Shown: positions 21,899 through 29,082, counted from the stretch's first letter. The stretch is DNA of 32,619 nucleotides from JAWVEV01 sp033856535 (GCA_033856535.1 JAWVEV010000195.1:1-32619), one strand, 5' to 3'. Program-made: numbers and translations. Notes: a model not told the origin generated them from the letters alone.

Positions 21899-23647
21899 GC
21901 GGCGCCCGCGCCCCCGGGCGGACCCTCGGGCGCGCTCGCGGGCCACCTGGCGCTCCCGCCGGGCGACGGCGGGCGTGGCCACGAGGCCCTTCTGGGCGCG
22001 GAAGGCGACCAGGCCGCCGAGCGCCCAGACGCACCCGAGCACGAGCGCCGCGAGCACCGGCCCGACGGCGCCGCGCGACCCGTTGACCATCGAGTCGAGC
22101 AGGTACCAGCCGGCGAAGAGCGGGTTGCGGTCGAGACGCGAGGACAGCGACCAGCACACCAGGAGCAGCGGCGCGGCGGCCACGAGGGCGAGGACCGCGA
22201 CCTGCCAGCGCCGGCGCGCGGCGGTGGCGACCAGGCCGGCGTGCGCGGCCGGCAGCGCGAGGACGAGCGCGAAGGGCGTCACCACCCAGGCGACCACCAG
22301 CAGGACCGCCAGGACGAACATCGCGGCGGCGGCCTCGCCGGCCGGGGTGGCGCGCGGCCGGCGCAACCCGCGGCGCAGGAGGCCCCAGGTGGCGACGGCG
22401 GCGACGAGCATCAGCGCGAGCCCGAGCCCCCCGCGGGCGTCGAAGGGCACCGCGGCCGGCTGCGGCGGGGCGCCGGCGGCCGATCCGGGCAGCAGCCCCA
22501 CGAGCACCAGGGCGTAGCCCGCGACGAGGGCGGCCAGGAACGGCGCCACGCGGCGCGGCAGGGCGGCGAGGTTGCCGCCCAGGGGCACGCGCGCCCGGCG
22601 CATGCGCGCGACGGCGTCGATCGCGGCGGCCAGCACCGGCAGCGCCAGCAGCAGCAGCGCGAGGCGGCCGATCGTCGGCCGCAGGGTCTTCCCCGCCATC
22701 CGCAGCGAGGCGTCGGGCGCCGGCGGGCGCTCGATCACGTCGAGGGCGCCCAGCAGGTTGCTCGCGGCGTCGCCGATCAGGGTGAGGCGCTCGGCTCCCG
22801 GCGGCTCGCCGCCGGAGAGCGGCCGCTCGGGCCGGCCGGCGAGCGTCACCGCCGGGATGCCCTCGGCGATCGCCGCGCCCTGCGGCCCGCTGGTCTGGGG
22901 GACGGCCAGGCGCAGCAGCTGCTGGCCGAGCGGCGGTATCGAGATCGGCCGCGCGCCGGCCCGCGAGACCGCGGTGTCGGCGATCTCGGCCAGCCCGCGG
23001 GCCTGCTTGTCGGTCTGGCCGGCAGACCACACGTAGAGCGAGTCGGTCCCGCCGGCGCCCGGGTCCTCGATCGCGATCACCGCGGCGATCGGGAACGCCG
23101 AGAAGCGGTGGAGGAACCAGCGCAGGCCGGCATGGCCGAGGGTGCCGCCGTCCACCGAGACGAACAGGTGCGGCCGCTCGTGCGCAGTGGTCGCCGAGAG
23201 CTGCGCCAGGCGGATCAGGACCCCGCTCGCCGAGGCGCCCGCCGCGACCCCCGGCGGGGTGTCGCGGGAGGCCACGATCACGATGCCGGCGCGCCGCGGC
23301 GCGCCCGGCGGCCCCGGCACGGCCAGGTAGACGTTGCGCAGGCGCACGGACCGCCCGTCGACGCGCGCCTCGAACGGCTGGCGCTGGACCCGGCCGCGGG
23401 CCCGCGGGATCTGGGAGAGCTCCTGCTCGATGAAGCGCGCCGCCGCCTCGTCGGCCGGCGACCCGGCCACCCGCTCGGCCGCGGTCACCGACATGCGGTT
23501 CGCCAGGTCCAGGGCGGTCTCGCCGGTGAAGGCCGACGGGAGCGGCGGCTCGGGGCCCGGACGGGGCGGCTGGAGGGTCAGGAGGGCCACCACGAGGGCC
23601 ACGGCGGCGACCAGCCAGCAGGTGCGGTAGAGGCGGGCGTTCAGCAC
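21896..23647 (-). CDS. M28 peptidase-like membrane protein lacking metal ligands
   Basis: A 583-residue protein with an N-terminal anchor (about 9-27), an extracellular domain resembling M28 aminopeptidases (about 40-310), then about seven to eight helices. In active M28 enzymes the zinc region reads H-x-D followed by GADDNASG and an EE pair. Here the equivalent stretches are ASRDT (Ser127 where His is expected), AGASASG (no Asp in the 136-142 stretch) and VSVDGGTLG (Asp-Gly at 166-167 in place of Glu-Glu). So the fold is kept but the metal site is gone. The start is GTG at 23647 without a visible ribosome binding site. It heads the minus-strand block with GT2 and GT4. A binding or scaffold role for the pseudo-enzyme domain is plausible. 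Confidence 0.75.
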   Translation of the reverse strand: MLNARLYRTCWLVAAVALVVALLTLQPPRPGPEPPLPSAFTGETALDLANRMSVTAAERVAGSPADEAAARFIEQELSQIPRARGRVQRQPFEARVDGRSVRLRNVYLAVPGPPGAPRRAGIVIVASRDTPPGVAAGASASGVLIRLAQLSATTAHERPHLFVSVDGGTLGHAGLRWFLHRFSAFPIAAVIAIEDPGAGGTDSLYVWSAGQTDKQARGLAEIADTAVSRAGARPISIPPLGQQLLRLAVPQTSGPQGAAIAEGIPAVTLAGRPERPLSGGEPPGAERLTLIGDAASNLLGALDVIERPPAPDASLRMAGKTLRPTIGRLALLLLALPVLAAAIDAVARMRRARVPLGGNLAALPRRVAPFLAALVAGYALVLVGLLPGSAAGAPPQPAAVPFDARGGLGLALMLVAAVATWGLLRRGLRRPRATPAGEAAAAMFVLAVLLVVAWVVTPFALVLALPAAHAGLVATAARRRWQVAVLALVAAAPLLLVCWSLSSRLDRNPLFAGWYLLDSMVNGSRGAVGPVLAALVLGCVWALGGLVAFRAQKGLVATPAVARRERQVARERARGSARGRGRR

Positions 23648-23738
23648 GGGAGGAGGTCGGGCGGCGCGGGCCTCGTCGCGGCGCGAACGGCGATCCGGCC
23701 CGGGGATCGGGCACGGCGGGGGCCGTCCGGGGGGCGGG

Positions 23739-23744
23739 TAGAGT
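23739..23744 (+). promoter_or_regulatory. Putative -10 element (TAGAGT) for treT
   Basis: TAGAGT lies 55 bases before the treT start and after a GC-rich divergent spacer. Unlike the leaderless cases, the gene has a ribosome binding site (GGAAGG, 23785-23790), so the transcript would carry a leader of about 50 bases. Confidence 0.35.
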
Positions 23745-23799
23745 GTCGCACGTCCGCCCGCCGGCGCCCGCGCGCGCCGTCCCCGGAAGGCTGCTGCGA

Positions 23800-25038
23800 G
23801 TGCTCCGCGCCGTCAACGTCGGCCACAAGTCCCTGGCCGACTACCCCAGCATCGTGTCGCGCGACCTCATGGAGGAGGTCCGCCGGCTGGCCGAGCCGCT
23901 CGAGGGGACGCGGGTGCTGCACGTGAGCGCCACCAGCTTCGGCGGCGGCGTGTCCGAGATCCTCTACAGCCTCGTCCCGCTCATGAACGACGCCGGCCTG
24001 AAGGCCGACTGGAAGGTCATGTACGGGAAGGACGAGTTCTTCAACGTCACCAAGGCGATCCACAACGCGCTGCAGGGGAACCCGATCGGGCTGAGCGCCG
24101 AGGACAAGGTCGTCTACGAGCGGTACAACCTGATGAACGTCGGCGGGCTCACCGACGAGTACGACGTCGTGGTGATCCACGACGCCCAGCCGGCGGGCAT
24201 GCGCCTCCACGCGCCCGAGACCGCGGCCAAGTGGATCTTCCGCTGCCACATCGACCTGTCGAGCCCAAACCGTCAGGTGCTCGAGTTCCTGATGCCGATG
24301 CTGACGGCCTACGACCTGTCGGTCTTCCACATGGCCCAGTACATCCCGCCGGGCGGGCGGATCCCGGATCCGGTCGTGATGCCGCCGGCGATCGACCCGC
24401 TGGCGCCGAAGAACATGTCGCTCTCGCCCGAGGACGCCGCCTACATCGTCGACCAGTTCGGCCTGGACGTGGAGCGGCCGCTGATGCTCCAGGTGTCGCG
24501 CTTCGACCCCTGGAAGGACCCGCTCGGGGTGATCGACGCCTACCGGCTGGTCAAGCGGAAGGTGCCGGAGCTGCAGCTGGCGCTGGTCGGCTCGATGGCC
24601 ACCGACGACCCCGAGGGCTGGGAGTTCTACAACCGCACCATGGACTACGCCGCCGAGGACCCGGACATCTTCATCCTGTCCAACCTGAACAACGTGGGCG
24701 CGGTGGAGGTCAACGCCTTCCAGACCCAGGCGGCGGTGGTGGTCCAGAAGTCGATCCGCGAGGGGTTCGGCCTGACCGTGACCGAGGCGCTCTGGAAGGG
24801 CCGGCCCACCGTCGCGGGCAACGTGGGCGGCATCCCGCTGCAGATCGCCGACGGCGAGACCGGCTACCTGGTGGACTCGGTCGAGCAGTGCGCCGCCCGC
24901 TGCCTCTCGATGATCGAGGACCCCGAGGGCGCCCGGGCGATGGCGCGGCGCGGCAAGCAGCACGTCCGCCACGCGTTCCTCACGCCGCGGCTGCTGCGCG
25001 ACTGGCTCGGGATCTTCACCCGGGTCCTGGGCGGGTAG
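23800..25038 (+). CDS. treT: Trehalose synthase TreT-like glycosyltransferase (GT4)
   Basis: A 412-residue retaining GT-B enzyme matching the TreT/trehalose glycosyltransferring synthase group, which joins NDP-glucose and glucose to trehalose in one reversible step. Signs are FGGGVSEILYSLVPLMND (47-64), VVIHDAQPAG, WIFRCHIDLSSPN, the donor-site QVSRFDPWKDPLGVI (231-245) and EGFGLTVTE (321-329, the EX7E pair). The same frame is open from GTG 23743, but that overlaps the -10 candidate. GTG at 23800 has GGAAGG with 9 bases spacing and gives the usual N-terminus. It lies 9 bases before the GT20 synthase, so the two are one unit. Trehalose phosphorylases look related but are normally longer. Confidence 0.85.
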   Translation: MLRAVNVGHKSLADYPSIVSRDLMEEVRRLAEPLEGTRVLHVSATSFGGGVSEILYSLVPLMNDAGLKADWKVMYGKDEFFNVTKAIHNALQGNPIGLSAEDKVVYERYNLMNVGGLTDEYDVVVIHDAQPAGMRLHAPETAAKWIFRCHIDLSSPNRQVLEFLMPMLTAYDLSVFHMAQYIPPGGRIPDPVVMPPAIDPLAPKNMSLSPEDAAYIVDQFGLDVERPLMLQVSRFDPWKDPLGVIDAYRLVKRKVPELQLALVGSMATDDPEGWEFYNRTMDYAAEDPDIFILSNLNNVGAVEVNAFQTQAAVVVQKSIREGFGLTVTEALWKGRPTVAGNVGGIPLQIADGETGYLVDSVEQCAARCLSMIEDPEGARAMARRGKQHVRHAFLTPRLLRDWLGIFTRVLGG

Positions 25039-25047
25039 GGAGTGTCC

Positions 25048-26544
25048 GTGGACCGAGGCTCGCCACCGCTGATCCTGGTCTCCAACCGCGGGCCGGTCAC
25101 CTTCGGGCGCTCGTCATCCGGCGAGCGCGAGGCGAACCGCGGCGGCGGCGGCCTGGTGACGGCCCTGCTCGGCCTCACCGAGCACACGCCGGCGCTCTGG
25201 ATCTCGGCGGCGATCTCGGACGAGGACGTCGCCCTGGCCGAGGAGGCGAAGGGCGGCGAGTTCCCGCTCGACGGGCTCGGCGTGGACACCCGCGGACGGT
25301 TCGTCGTGATCGACCACGCGACCTACCACGCGTACTACAACGTGATCGCGAACCCGATGCTGTGGTTCATCCAGCACTACCTCTGGGACCTGTCGAACGC
25401 CCCGGACATCCGCCGGGAGGAGCTCGACGCCTGGGAGGAGGGCTACCTCACGGCCAACCGGCTCTTCGCCGAGACGGTCAACGACGCGGTCCGGGACCAC
25501 CCCGACGCGCTGGTGATGCTCCACGACTACCACCTGTACACGGCGCCCGAGACGATCCGCGAGGCCCACCCGGACGTCTTCCTGCACTTCTTCGTGCACA
25601 TCCCGTGGAGCCAGCCGGACGCCTGGCGGATCCTGCCGCCGCACATCCGCGAGGCGGTGCTGCGGGGCCTGCTGGCGAACGACATCGTCGCCTTCCACAC
25701 CGCCCGTTACGCGCGCAACTTCCTGCTCTGCTGCGAGGAGCTGCTGGACCTGCGGGTCGACTACCAGAAGCGCCAGGTGCGCTGGATGGACCGCGACGTC
25801 TGGGTCCGCAACTACCCGATCTCGGTAAACGCGCCGGCGTTCGAGGAGCTGGCCCGATCCCCCGAGGTCGCCGCCGAGGAGGGCCCGATCCTGCGCCGCC
25901 GGCGCGCCTACCTGATCGTGCGCGTCGACCGGACCGACCTCTCGAAGAACACCCTGCGCGGCTTCAAGGCCTTCGACCGCTTCCTGGACCGCCACCCCGA
26001 GTTCCTCGAGAACATCACCTTCTTCGCCCTGCTCCAGCCCTCGCGCCAGGACGTGGACGAGTACGTCGAGTACCTGGCGAAGATCCAGGAGCTCGCCAGC
26101 TACATCAACACCAAGCACGGCAACACCGACTGGATGCCGATCGACCTGCGCATCGAGAGCAACCTCCCGCGCGCGGTCGCGGCCTACAAGCACTTCGACG
26201 TGCTGATGGTGAACGCGATCTTCGACGGCATGAACCTGATCGCGAAGGAGGCCCCGCTGGTCAACGAGCGCAACGGGGTGCTGATCCTGAGCGAGAACGT
26301 CGGCTCGCACGAGGAGCTGGGCGCCTTCGCGCTGACGGTCAACCCGTTCGACGTCGAGGCCACCGCCGACGCGATCTACGACGCGCTGATGATGCCGGCC
26401 GACCAGCGCGCCGGCCGGCTCGAGCAGATCAAGCGGATCGTCCGCGAGAACAACGTGGGCAAGTGGCTCGACGCCCAGCAGGTGGACATCGGGCGCAAGC
26501 GCGCCGCCGACCGGCGGCGCGACAAGCGCCGGGCAAAGGCATGA
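25048..26544 (+). CDS. otsA: GT20 trehalose-6-phosphate synthase-like protein
   Basis: A 498-residue GT20 glycosyltransferase. OtsA makes trehalose-6-phosphate from UDP- or GDP-glucose and glucose-6-phosphate. Family motifs are SNRGPVTF with a RGGGGLV loop near residues 31-37, HDYHL (159-163), VHIPWSQPDAWRILP (183-197), the donor-site RVDRTDLSK (292-300) and DGMNLIAKE (393-401). HIPWSQPDAWR and the SKN form of the RxDxxKG motif differ from textbook OtsA (HIPFP, DYIKG), so a sister function such as glucosylglycerol-phosphate synthesis is possible. GTG at 25048 has GGGAG with 5 bases spacing; GTG at 25042 overlaps it. No trehalose-6-phosphate phosphatase gene is present. A strong hairpin overlaps the stop codon. 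Confidence 0.82.
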   Translation: MDRGSPPLILVSNRGPVTFGRSSSGEREANRGGGGLVTALLGLTEHTPALWISAAISDEDVALAEEAKGGEFPLDGLGVDTRGRFVVIDHATYHAYYNVIANPMLWFIQHYLWDLSNAPDIRREELDAWEEGYLTANRLFAETVNDAVRDHPDALVMLHDYHLYTAPETIREAHPDVFLHFFVHIPWSQPDAWRILPPHIREAVLRGLLANDIVAFHTARYARNFLLCCEELLDLRVDYQKRQVRWMDRDVWVRNYPISVNAPAFEELARSPEVAAEEGPILRRRRAYLIVRVDRTDLSKNTLRGFKAFDRFLDRHPEFLENITFFALLQPSRQDVDEYVEYLAKIQELASYINTKHGNTDWMPIDLRIESNLPRAVAAYKHFDVLMVNAIFDGMNLIAKEAPLVNERNGVLILSENVGSHEELGAFALTVNPFDVEATADAIYDALMMPADQRAGRLEQIKRIVRENNVGKWLDAQQVDIGRKRAADRRRDKRRAKA

Positions 26545-26568
26545 GGGGCGCCATGCGCGCCTCATGCC
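26538..26568 (+). terminator. Strong hairpin at the end of the treT-otsA unit
   Basis: The left arm 26538-26551 (GGCATGAGGGGCGC) and right arm 26555-26568 (GCGCGCCTCATGCC) pair at 13 of 14 positions around a CAT loop. The left arm contains the otsA TGA stop codon. No T tract follows. It is the most stable-looking simple hairpin in the window and separates the trehalose genes from moaC. Confidence 0.6.
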
Positions 26569-26605
26569 GGCCTGAGGAGGTCGGCGTCAGCCGGCCCGCC
26601 GAAGA

Positions 26606-27085
26606 TTGAGCGGGGGGGCGCCGGAGCCGCGGCTCACCCACCTCGACGAGCGCGGGGACGCCCGCATGGTCGACGTCGGCCACAAGCCGATCGTGCACCG
26701 CCGGGCGGTGGCCGAGGCGGTGGTGCGGATGGCGCCGGCGAGCGCCCGGGCGCTGCTGGAGGGCACGCTGCCCAAGGGCGACGCGGCCGCCGTGGCGCGG
26801 GTGGCCGGGATCATGGCCGCCAAGCGCACGCCCGAGCTGATCGCGCTGTGCCACCCGCTGCCGCTCGACAGGGTGACCGTCGACGTCGCGCCGGACCCCG
26901 AGCGCGGCGAGGTGCGGATCCGCGCCAGCGCCGAGACCCGGGCGCGCACGGGGGTGGAGATGGAGGCGCTCACCGCGGCCGCCGTGGCCGCGCTGAACGT
27001 CTACGACCTGGTGAAGGGCATCGACCCGGACCTGGTGATCGACGGGGTGCGGCTGCTGGAGAAGACCAAGGGAGAGCCGGCCTGA
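26606..27085 (+). CDS. moaC: Cyclic pyranopterin monophosphate synthase MoaC
   Basis: Converts 3',8-cyclo-7,8-dihydro-GTP, made by MoaA, to cyclic pyranopterin monophosphate in molybdenum cofactor synthesis. The 159-residue protein has the usual LTHLDERGDARMVDVGHK start, KGD with Lys57, KRTPELIALCHPL at 73-85, TGVEMEAL at 115-122, and YDLVKGID with Asp134 and Lys137; the lysines correspond to the two catalytic ones in E. coli MoaC. TTG at 26606 is chosen because it gives the standard family N-terminus; no strong ribosome binding site is adjacent, although GAGGAG occurs about 30 bases upstream. The stop overlaps the moaB frame (CTGA). No moaA is in the window. Confidence 0.94.
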   Translation: MSGGAPEPRLTHLDERGDARMVDVGHKPIVHRRAVAEAVVRMAPASARALLEGTLPKGDAAAVARVAGIMAAKRTPELIALCHPLPLDRVTVDVAPDPERGEVRIRASAETRARTGVEMEALTAAAVAALNVYDLVKGIDPDLVIDGVRLLEKTKGEPA

Positions 27086-27588
27086 GCTCCCTGCGCGTGG
27101 CGGTGATCACGGTCTCGGACCGGTCGGCGCGCGGCGAGCGGGCGGACCTCTCGGGGCCGGCGCTGGCGGCCGAGGTGGCCGCGAGCGGCCACGAGGTCGT
27201 GCACCGCGCGGTGGTCCCCGACGACCCGGCCGGCCTTGCGGCGCTGCTGCGCGAGCTTGCCGACGGAGGGTCGGCCGACCTCGTGCTCACGACCGGCGGC
27301 ACGGGCGTGGGGCCGCGGGACGCCACCCCCGAGGCCACGTCGGCGGCCTGCGAGCGGATGGTGCCGGGGATCGCGGAGGCCATCCGGGCCCGATCGCTCG
27401 AGGTGACGCCGCACGCGATGCTCTCGCGGGGCGTGGCGGGCGCGCGCGGGCGCACCCTCATCGTCAACCTGCCGGGCTCACCCGGCGGGGCGCGCGACGG
27501 CTGGGCCGTGCTGGCGCCGGTCGCCGCGCACGCCTGCGCGCAGCTGGCCGGCGCCGACCACTTGCCGGGCGCTGCGCCCCCGGCATAG
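27082..27588 (+). CDS. moaB: MoaB/MogA family molybdenum cofactor protein
   Basis: A MogA/MoaB-fold protein of 168 residues that adenylates molybdopterin before molybdate insertion, or binds it. It has RVAVITVSDRSARGERADLSGP at the start, LTTGGTGVGPRDATPEAT (the molybdopterin-binding TGGTG loop), and LPGSPGGARDGWAVL near the end. The start is unusual. The first strand begins at LRVAVITV, before the GTG codons at 27097 and 27103, which also lack a ribosome binding site. CTG at 27082 has GGGAGAG with 5 bases spacing and overlaps the moaC stop as CTGA, like the ATGA/GTGA/TTGA junctions elsewhere. I therefore favour a CTG start; GTG 27097 is the conventional alternative. Confidence 0.88.
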   Translation: MSSLRVAVITVSDRSARGERADLSGPALAAEVAASGHEVVHRAVVPDDPAGLAALLRELADGGSADLVLTTGGTGVGPRDATPEATSAACERMVPGIAEAIRARSLEVTPHAMLSRGVAGARGRTLIVNLPGSPGGARDGWAVLAPVAAHACAQLAGADHLPGAAPPA

Positions 27589-27620
27589 AACCCCGGGCTT
27601 CGTGTGCGGCGGACCGGGCC

Positions 27621-27651
27621 CTCCGGCCCCGGCCCCGGCCGACGGCCGGAG
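27621..27651. terminator. GC hairpin between moaB and the convergent peptide gene
   Basis: CTCCGGCC (27621-27628) pairs with GGCCGGAG (27644-27651), and inside it CCGGCC-gac-GGCCGG (27635-27649) is a tighter alternative stem. It lies 32 bases after moaB and 8 bases beyond the stop of the minus-strand peptide gene, so it could end both transcripts. No T tract is present. Confidence 0.4.
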
Positions 27652-27658
27652 CCGACCC

Positions 27659-27796
27659 CTACGTACCGTCGACCACCTTGGCGTCCCAGAGGGTGAGGAC
27701 CGGGACGGACCAATCGAGCTCGAGCGCGCGGAGCTCCTCGATGCTCGGGACGACCGAGGTGGTCTCGACGGGCGGGGCGGCGACTTGCGTGGCCAT
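27659..27796 (-). CDS. 45-residue peptide with W-x-x-P-x-L motif, possible RiPP-type precursor
   Basis: A short gene that looks real. ATG at 27796 has a perfect GGAGG (27805-27809) with 8 bases spacing, the codons are strongly GC-ending, and it stands alone between convergent moaB and the divergent F420-type gene. The peptide starts MATQVAAPPVETTSVVPS, then has a helical IEELRALELD, then WSVPVL at 29-34, TLWDAKVVDGT and the end. It has no Cys, no membrane segment, and two Trp (29, 37). Leaders of lasso and some other RiPPs carry an aromatic-x-x-P-x-L motif for recognition by a PqqD-like domain; the resemblance is suggestive only, because no maturation enzyme is in the window and almost nothing follows the motif. 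I recognise no family. An earlier ATG at 27856 is in frame but lacks a ribosome binding site. Confidence 0.65.
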   Translation of the reverse strand: MATQVAAPPVETTSVVPSIEELRALELDWSVPVLTLWDAKVVDGT

Positions 27797-27825
27797 CTTC
27801 TGTACCTCCGTGGGCTTCCGTGGGG

Positions 27826-27870
27826 CGTCACGCGTTGTGCGCGTCGTATCGGCCACGTCACACCCGTCAC
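27826..27870. repeat. Three CGTCAC repeats in the divergent spacer
   Basis: CGTCAC occurs at 27826-27831, 27856-27861 and 27865-27870, spaced 30 and 9 bases apart, in the 134-base spacer between the peptide gene (-) and the F420-type gene (+). A separate CCGTGGG direct repeat (27808-27814, 27818-27824) covers the edge of the peptide's ribosome binding site. Clustered copies on about the same helix face would suit a regulator, but no protein can be named. Confidence 0.35.
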
Positions 27871-27916
27871 TTACCGTTGCGTCCCACGACCTTCCGGGCG
27901 CGCCGCCCTCCCTTGC

Positions 27917-27922
27917 TAGCCT
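27917..27922 (+). promoter_or_regulatory. Putative -10 element (TAGCCT) of the right-hand glycan operon
   Basis: TAGCCT is followed by 8 bases and the GTG at 27931, with no ribosome binding site, the same leaderless layout as at the other first genes. Confidence 0.5.
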
Positions 27923-27930
27923 CCGCCCCG

Positions 27931-29082
27931 GTGAGCGCCGAGCCCGGTCTGCAGCTGTCCGCGATGGGTGCCCTACGCCCGCCGTTGGACGCCGCCCTGG
28001 AGGCCGCGACCCGGCGCGAGCAGCAGGGCTTCGACGCCATCTGGTGGGCCGACCACTACCTGCACTGGTTCCCGGACGCGATCTGGGAGCCGGACCTGGT
28101 TCCGCAGGCCGCCCGCCAGGGCAGCCCGCACGTCTGGTGCGACCCGGTGCCCGTGGTGGCCGCGGTCGCCGGCGTCACCGAGCGGGTGAAGCTGGGCATC
28201 GGCGTCACCGACGTGGTCCGCCGGCACCCGGCCTCGCTCGCGCAGACCGCCCTGACGCTCGACCACCTGACCAAGGGCCGGTTCATCCTCGGCGTGGGCT
28301 CGGGCGAGGTGCTCAACCTGGCCCCGTTCGGCATGGAGAACGCCAAGCCGATGGGGCGGCTCGAGGAGGGCCTGGAGGTCCTGCGCCTGCTGTTCTCGAC
28401 CGACCGGCCGGTGGACTACGAGGGCGAGCACTTCCAGCTCCGCGGCGCCGCGATGGGCCTGAGGCCCTACGGCGACGCCCCGCCCGAGATCTGGGTGGCC
28501 GCGCACCGCCCGCGCGGGCTGGCGCTGGCCGGCCGGCTCGGCGACGGCTGGCTGCCGCTCGTGACGGACCCCGGCGAGTACGCCGGCATGCTGGCCAGGG
28601 TGCGCGCGGCGCAGGCCGCCGCGGGGCGTCCCGAGGACGCGGTCACGCCCGGCGTCTACGCGCGCGTCGTGCTCGCCGAGAGCACCGAGGCCGCCCGCGA
28701 GGCCATCGACGCCTCGTTCCTGCTGCGCTTCATCACGCTCACCCGCCCGGCCGAGGCCTTCGCCGCCCGGGGCGCCGAGCATCCGCTGGGCGAGGGGGTC
28801 TTCGGGCTCACGTCGTTCCTGCCCACCCGGTACGGGCGGGAGGAGGCGATCGCGCTGGCCCGGGCGGTGCCGGACCAGGTCGTGCGGGACACGGTCATCC
28901 ACGGCACGCCGGACGAGGTGGCCGCCCAGCTGCGGGCGTTCCTCGACGCCGGCGCCAAGCACATCCAGCTCACCAACATGACGCCGCTGGCCGCGCCGGC
29001 GCTGGCGGCGGCCAGCGAGAGCCTGCTCGGCGACGCGGTCGCGACGCTGCGGGCCGGCGACAGCCGGGTCGACCTGCCTTGA
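27931..29082 (+). CDS. LLM-class flavin/F420-dependent oxidoreductase
   Basis: A 383-residue TIM-barrel enzyme of the luciferase-like group, probably using coenzyme F420. It shows GFDAIWWADHYLHW near residues 31-44, VKLGIGVTDVVRRHPASLAQTALTLDHLTKGRFILGVGSGE (the conserved core), and RLEEGLEVLRLL, then PPEIWVAAHRPRGLALAGRLGDGWLP. This flow is close to F420-dependent methylenetetrahydromethanopterin reductase and phthiodiolone ketoreductase relatives. The GTG start is supported by TAGCCT 8 bases upstream. It is the first gene of a strand-wise run with a methyltransferase (TTGA overlap), a FlgD-Ig protein, a ligase and a GT4. The substrate is unknown; a reduction step in making the lipid or sugar of that cluster is conceivable. 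Confidence 0.88.
   Translation: MSAEPGLQLSAMGALRPPLDAALEAATRREQQGFDAIWWADHYLHWFPDAIWEPDLVPQAARQGSPHVWCDPVPVVAAVAGVTERVKLGIGVTDVVRRHPASLAQTALTLDHLTKGRFILGVGSGEVLNLAPFGMENAKPMGRLEEGLEVLRLLFSTDRPVDYEGEHFQLRGAAMGLRPYGDAPPEIWVAAHRPRGLALAGRLGDGWLPLVTDPGEYAGMLARVRAAQAAAGRPEDAVTPGVYARVVLAESTEAAREAIDASFLLRFITLTRPAEAFAARGAEHPLGEGVFGLTSFLPTRYGREEAIALARAVPDQVVRDTVIHGTPDEVAAQLRAFLDAGAKHIQLTNMTPLAAPALAAASESLLGDAVATLRAGDSRVDLP

Noticed and set aside
23743..23799. Earlier GTG start for the TreT-like protein
   Set aside because: It overlaps the TAGAGT -10 candidate, lacks a ribosome binding site, and adds an Ala/Pro/Arg stretch not seen in the family; GTG 23800 has GGAAGG.
22241..23926. A 561-codon open frame on the plus strand opposite the M28-like gene
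   Set aside because: Composition is that of an antisense shadow (Arg, Gly, His, Gln-rich), and it runs into treT in the wrong frame.
27659..27796. The peptide as mycofactocin, PQQ or SCIFF precursor
   Set aside because: It lacks the C-terminal GVY-type end of MftA, the E-x3-Y of PqqA, and any cysteine needed for SCIFF.
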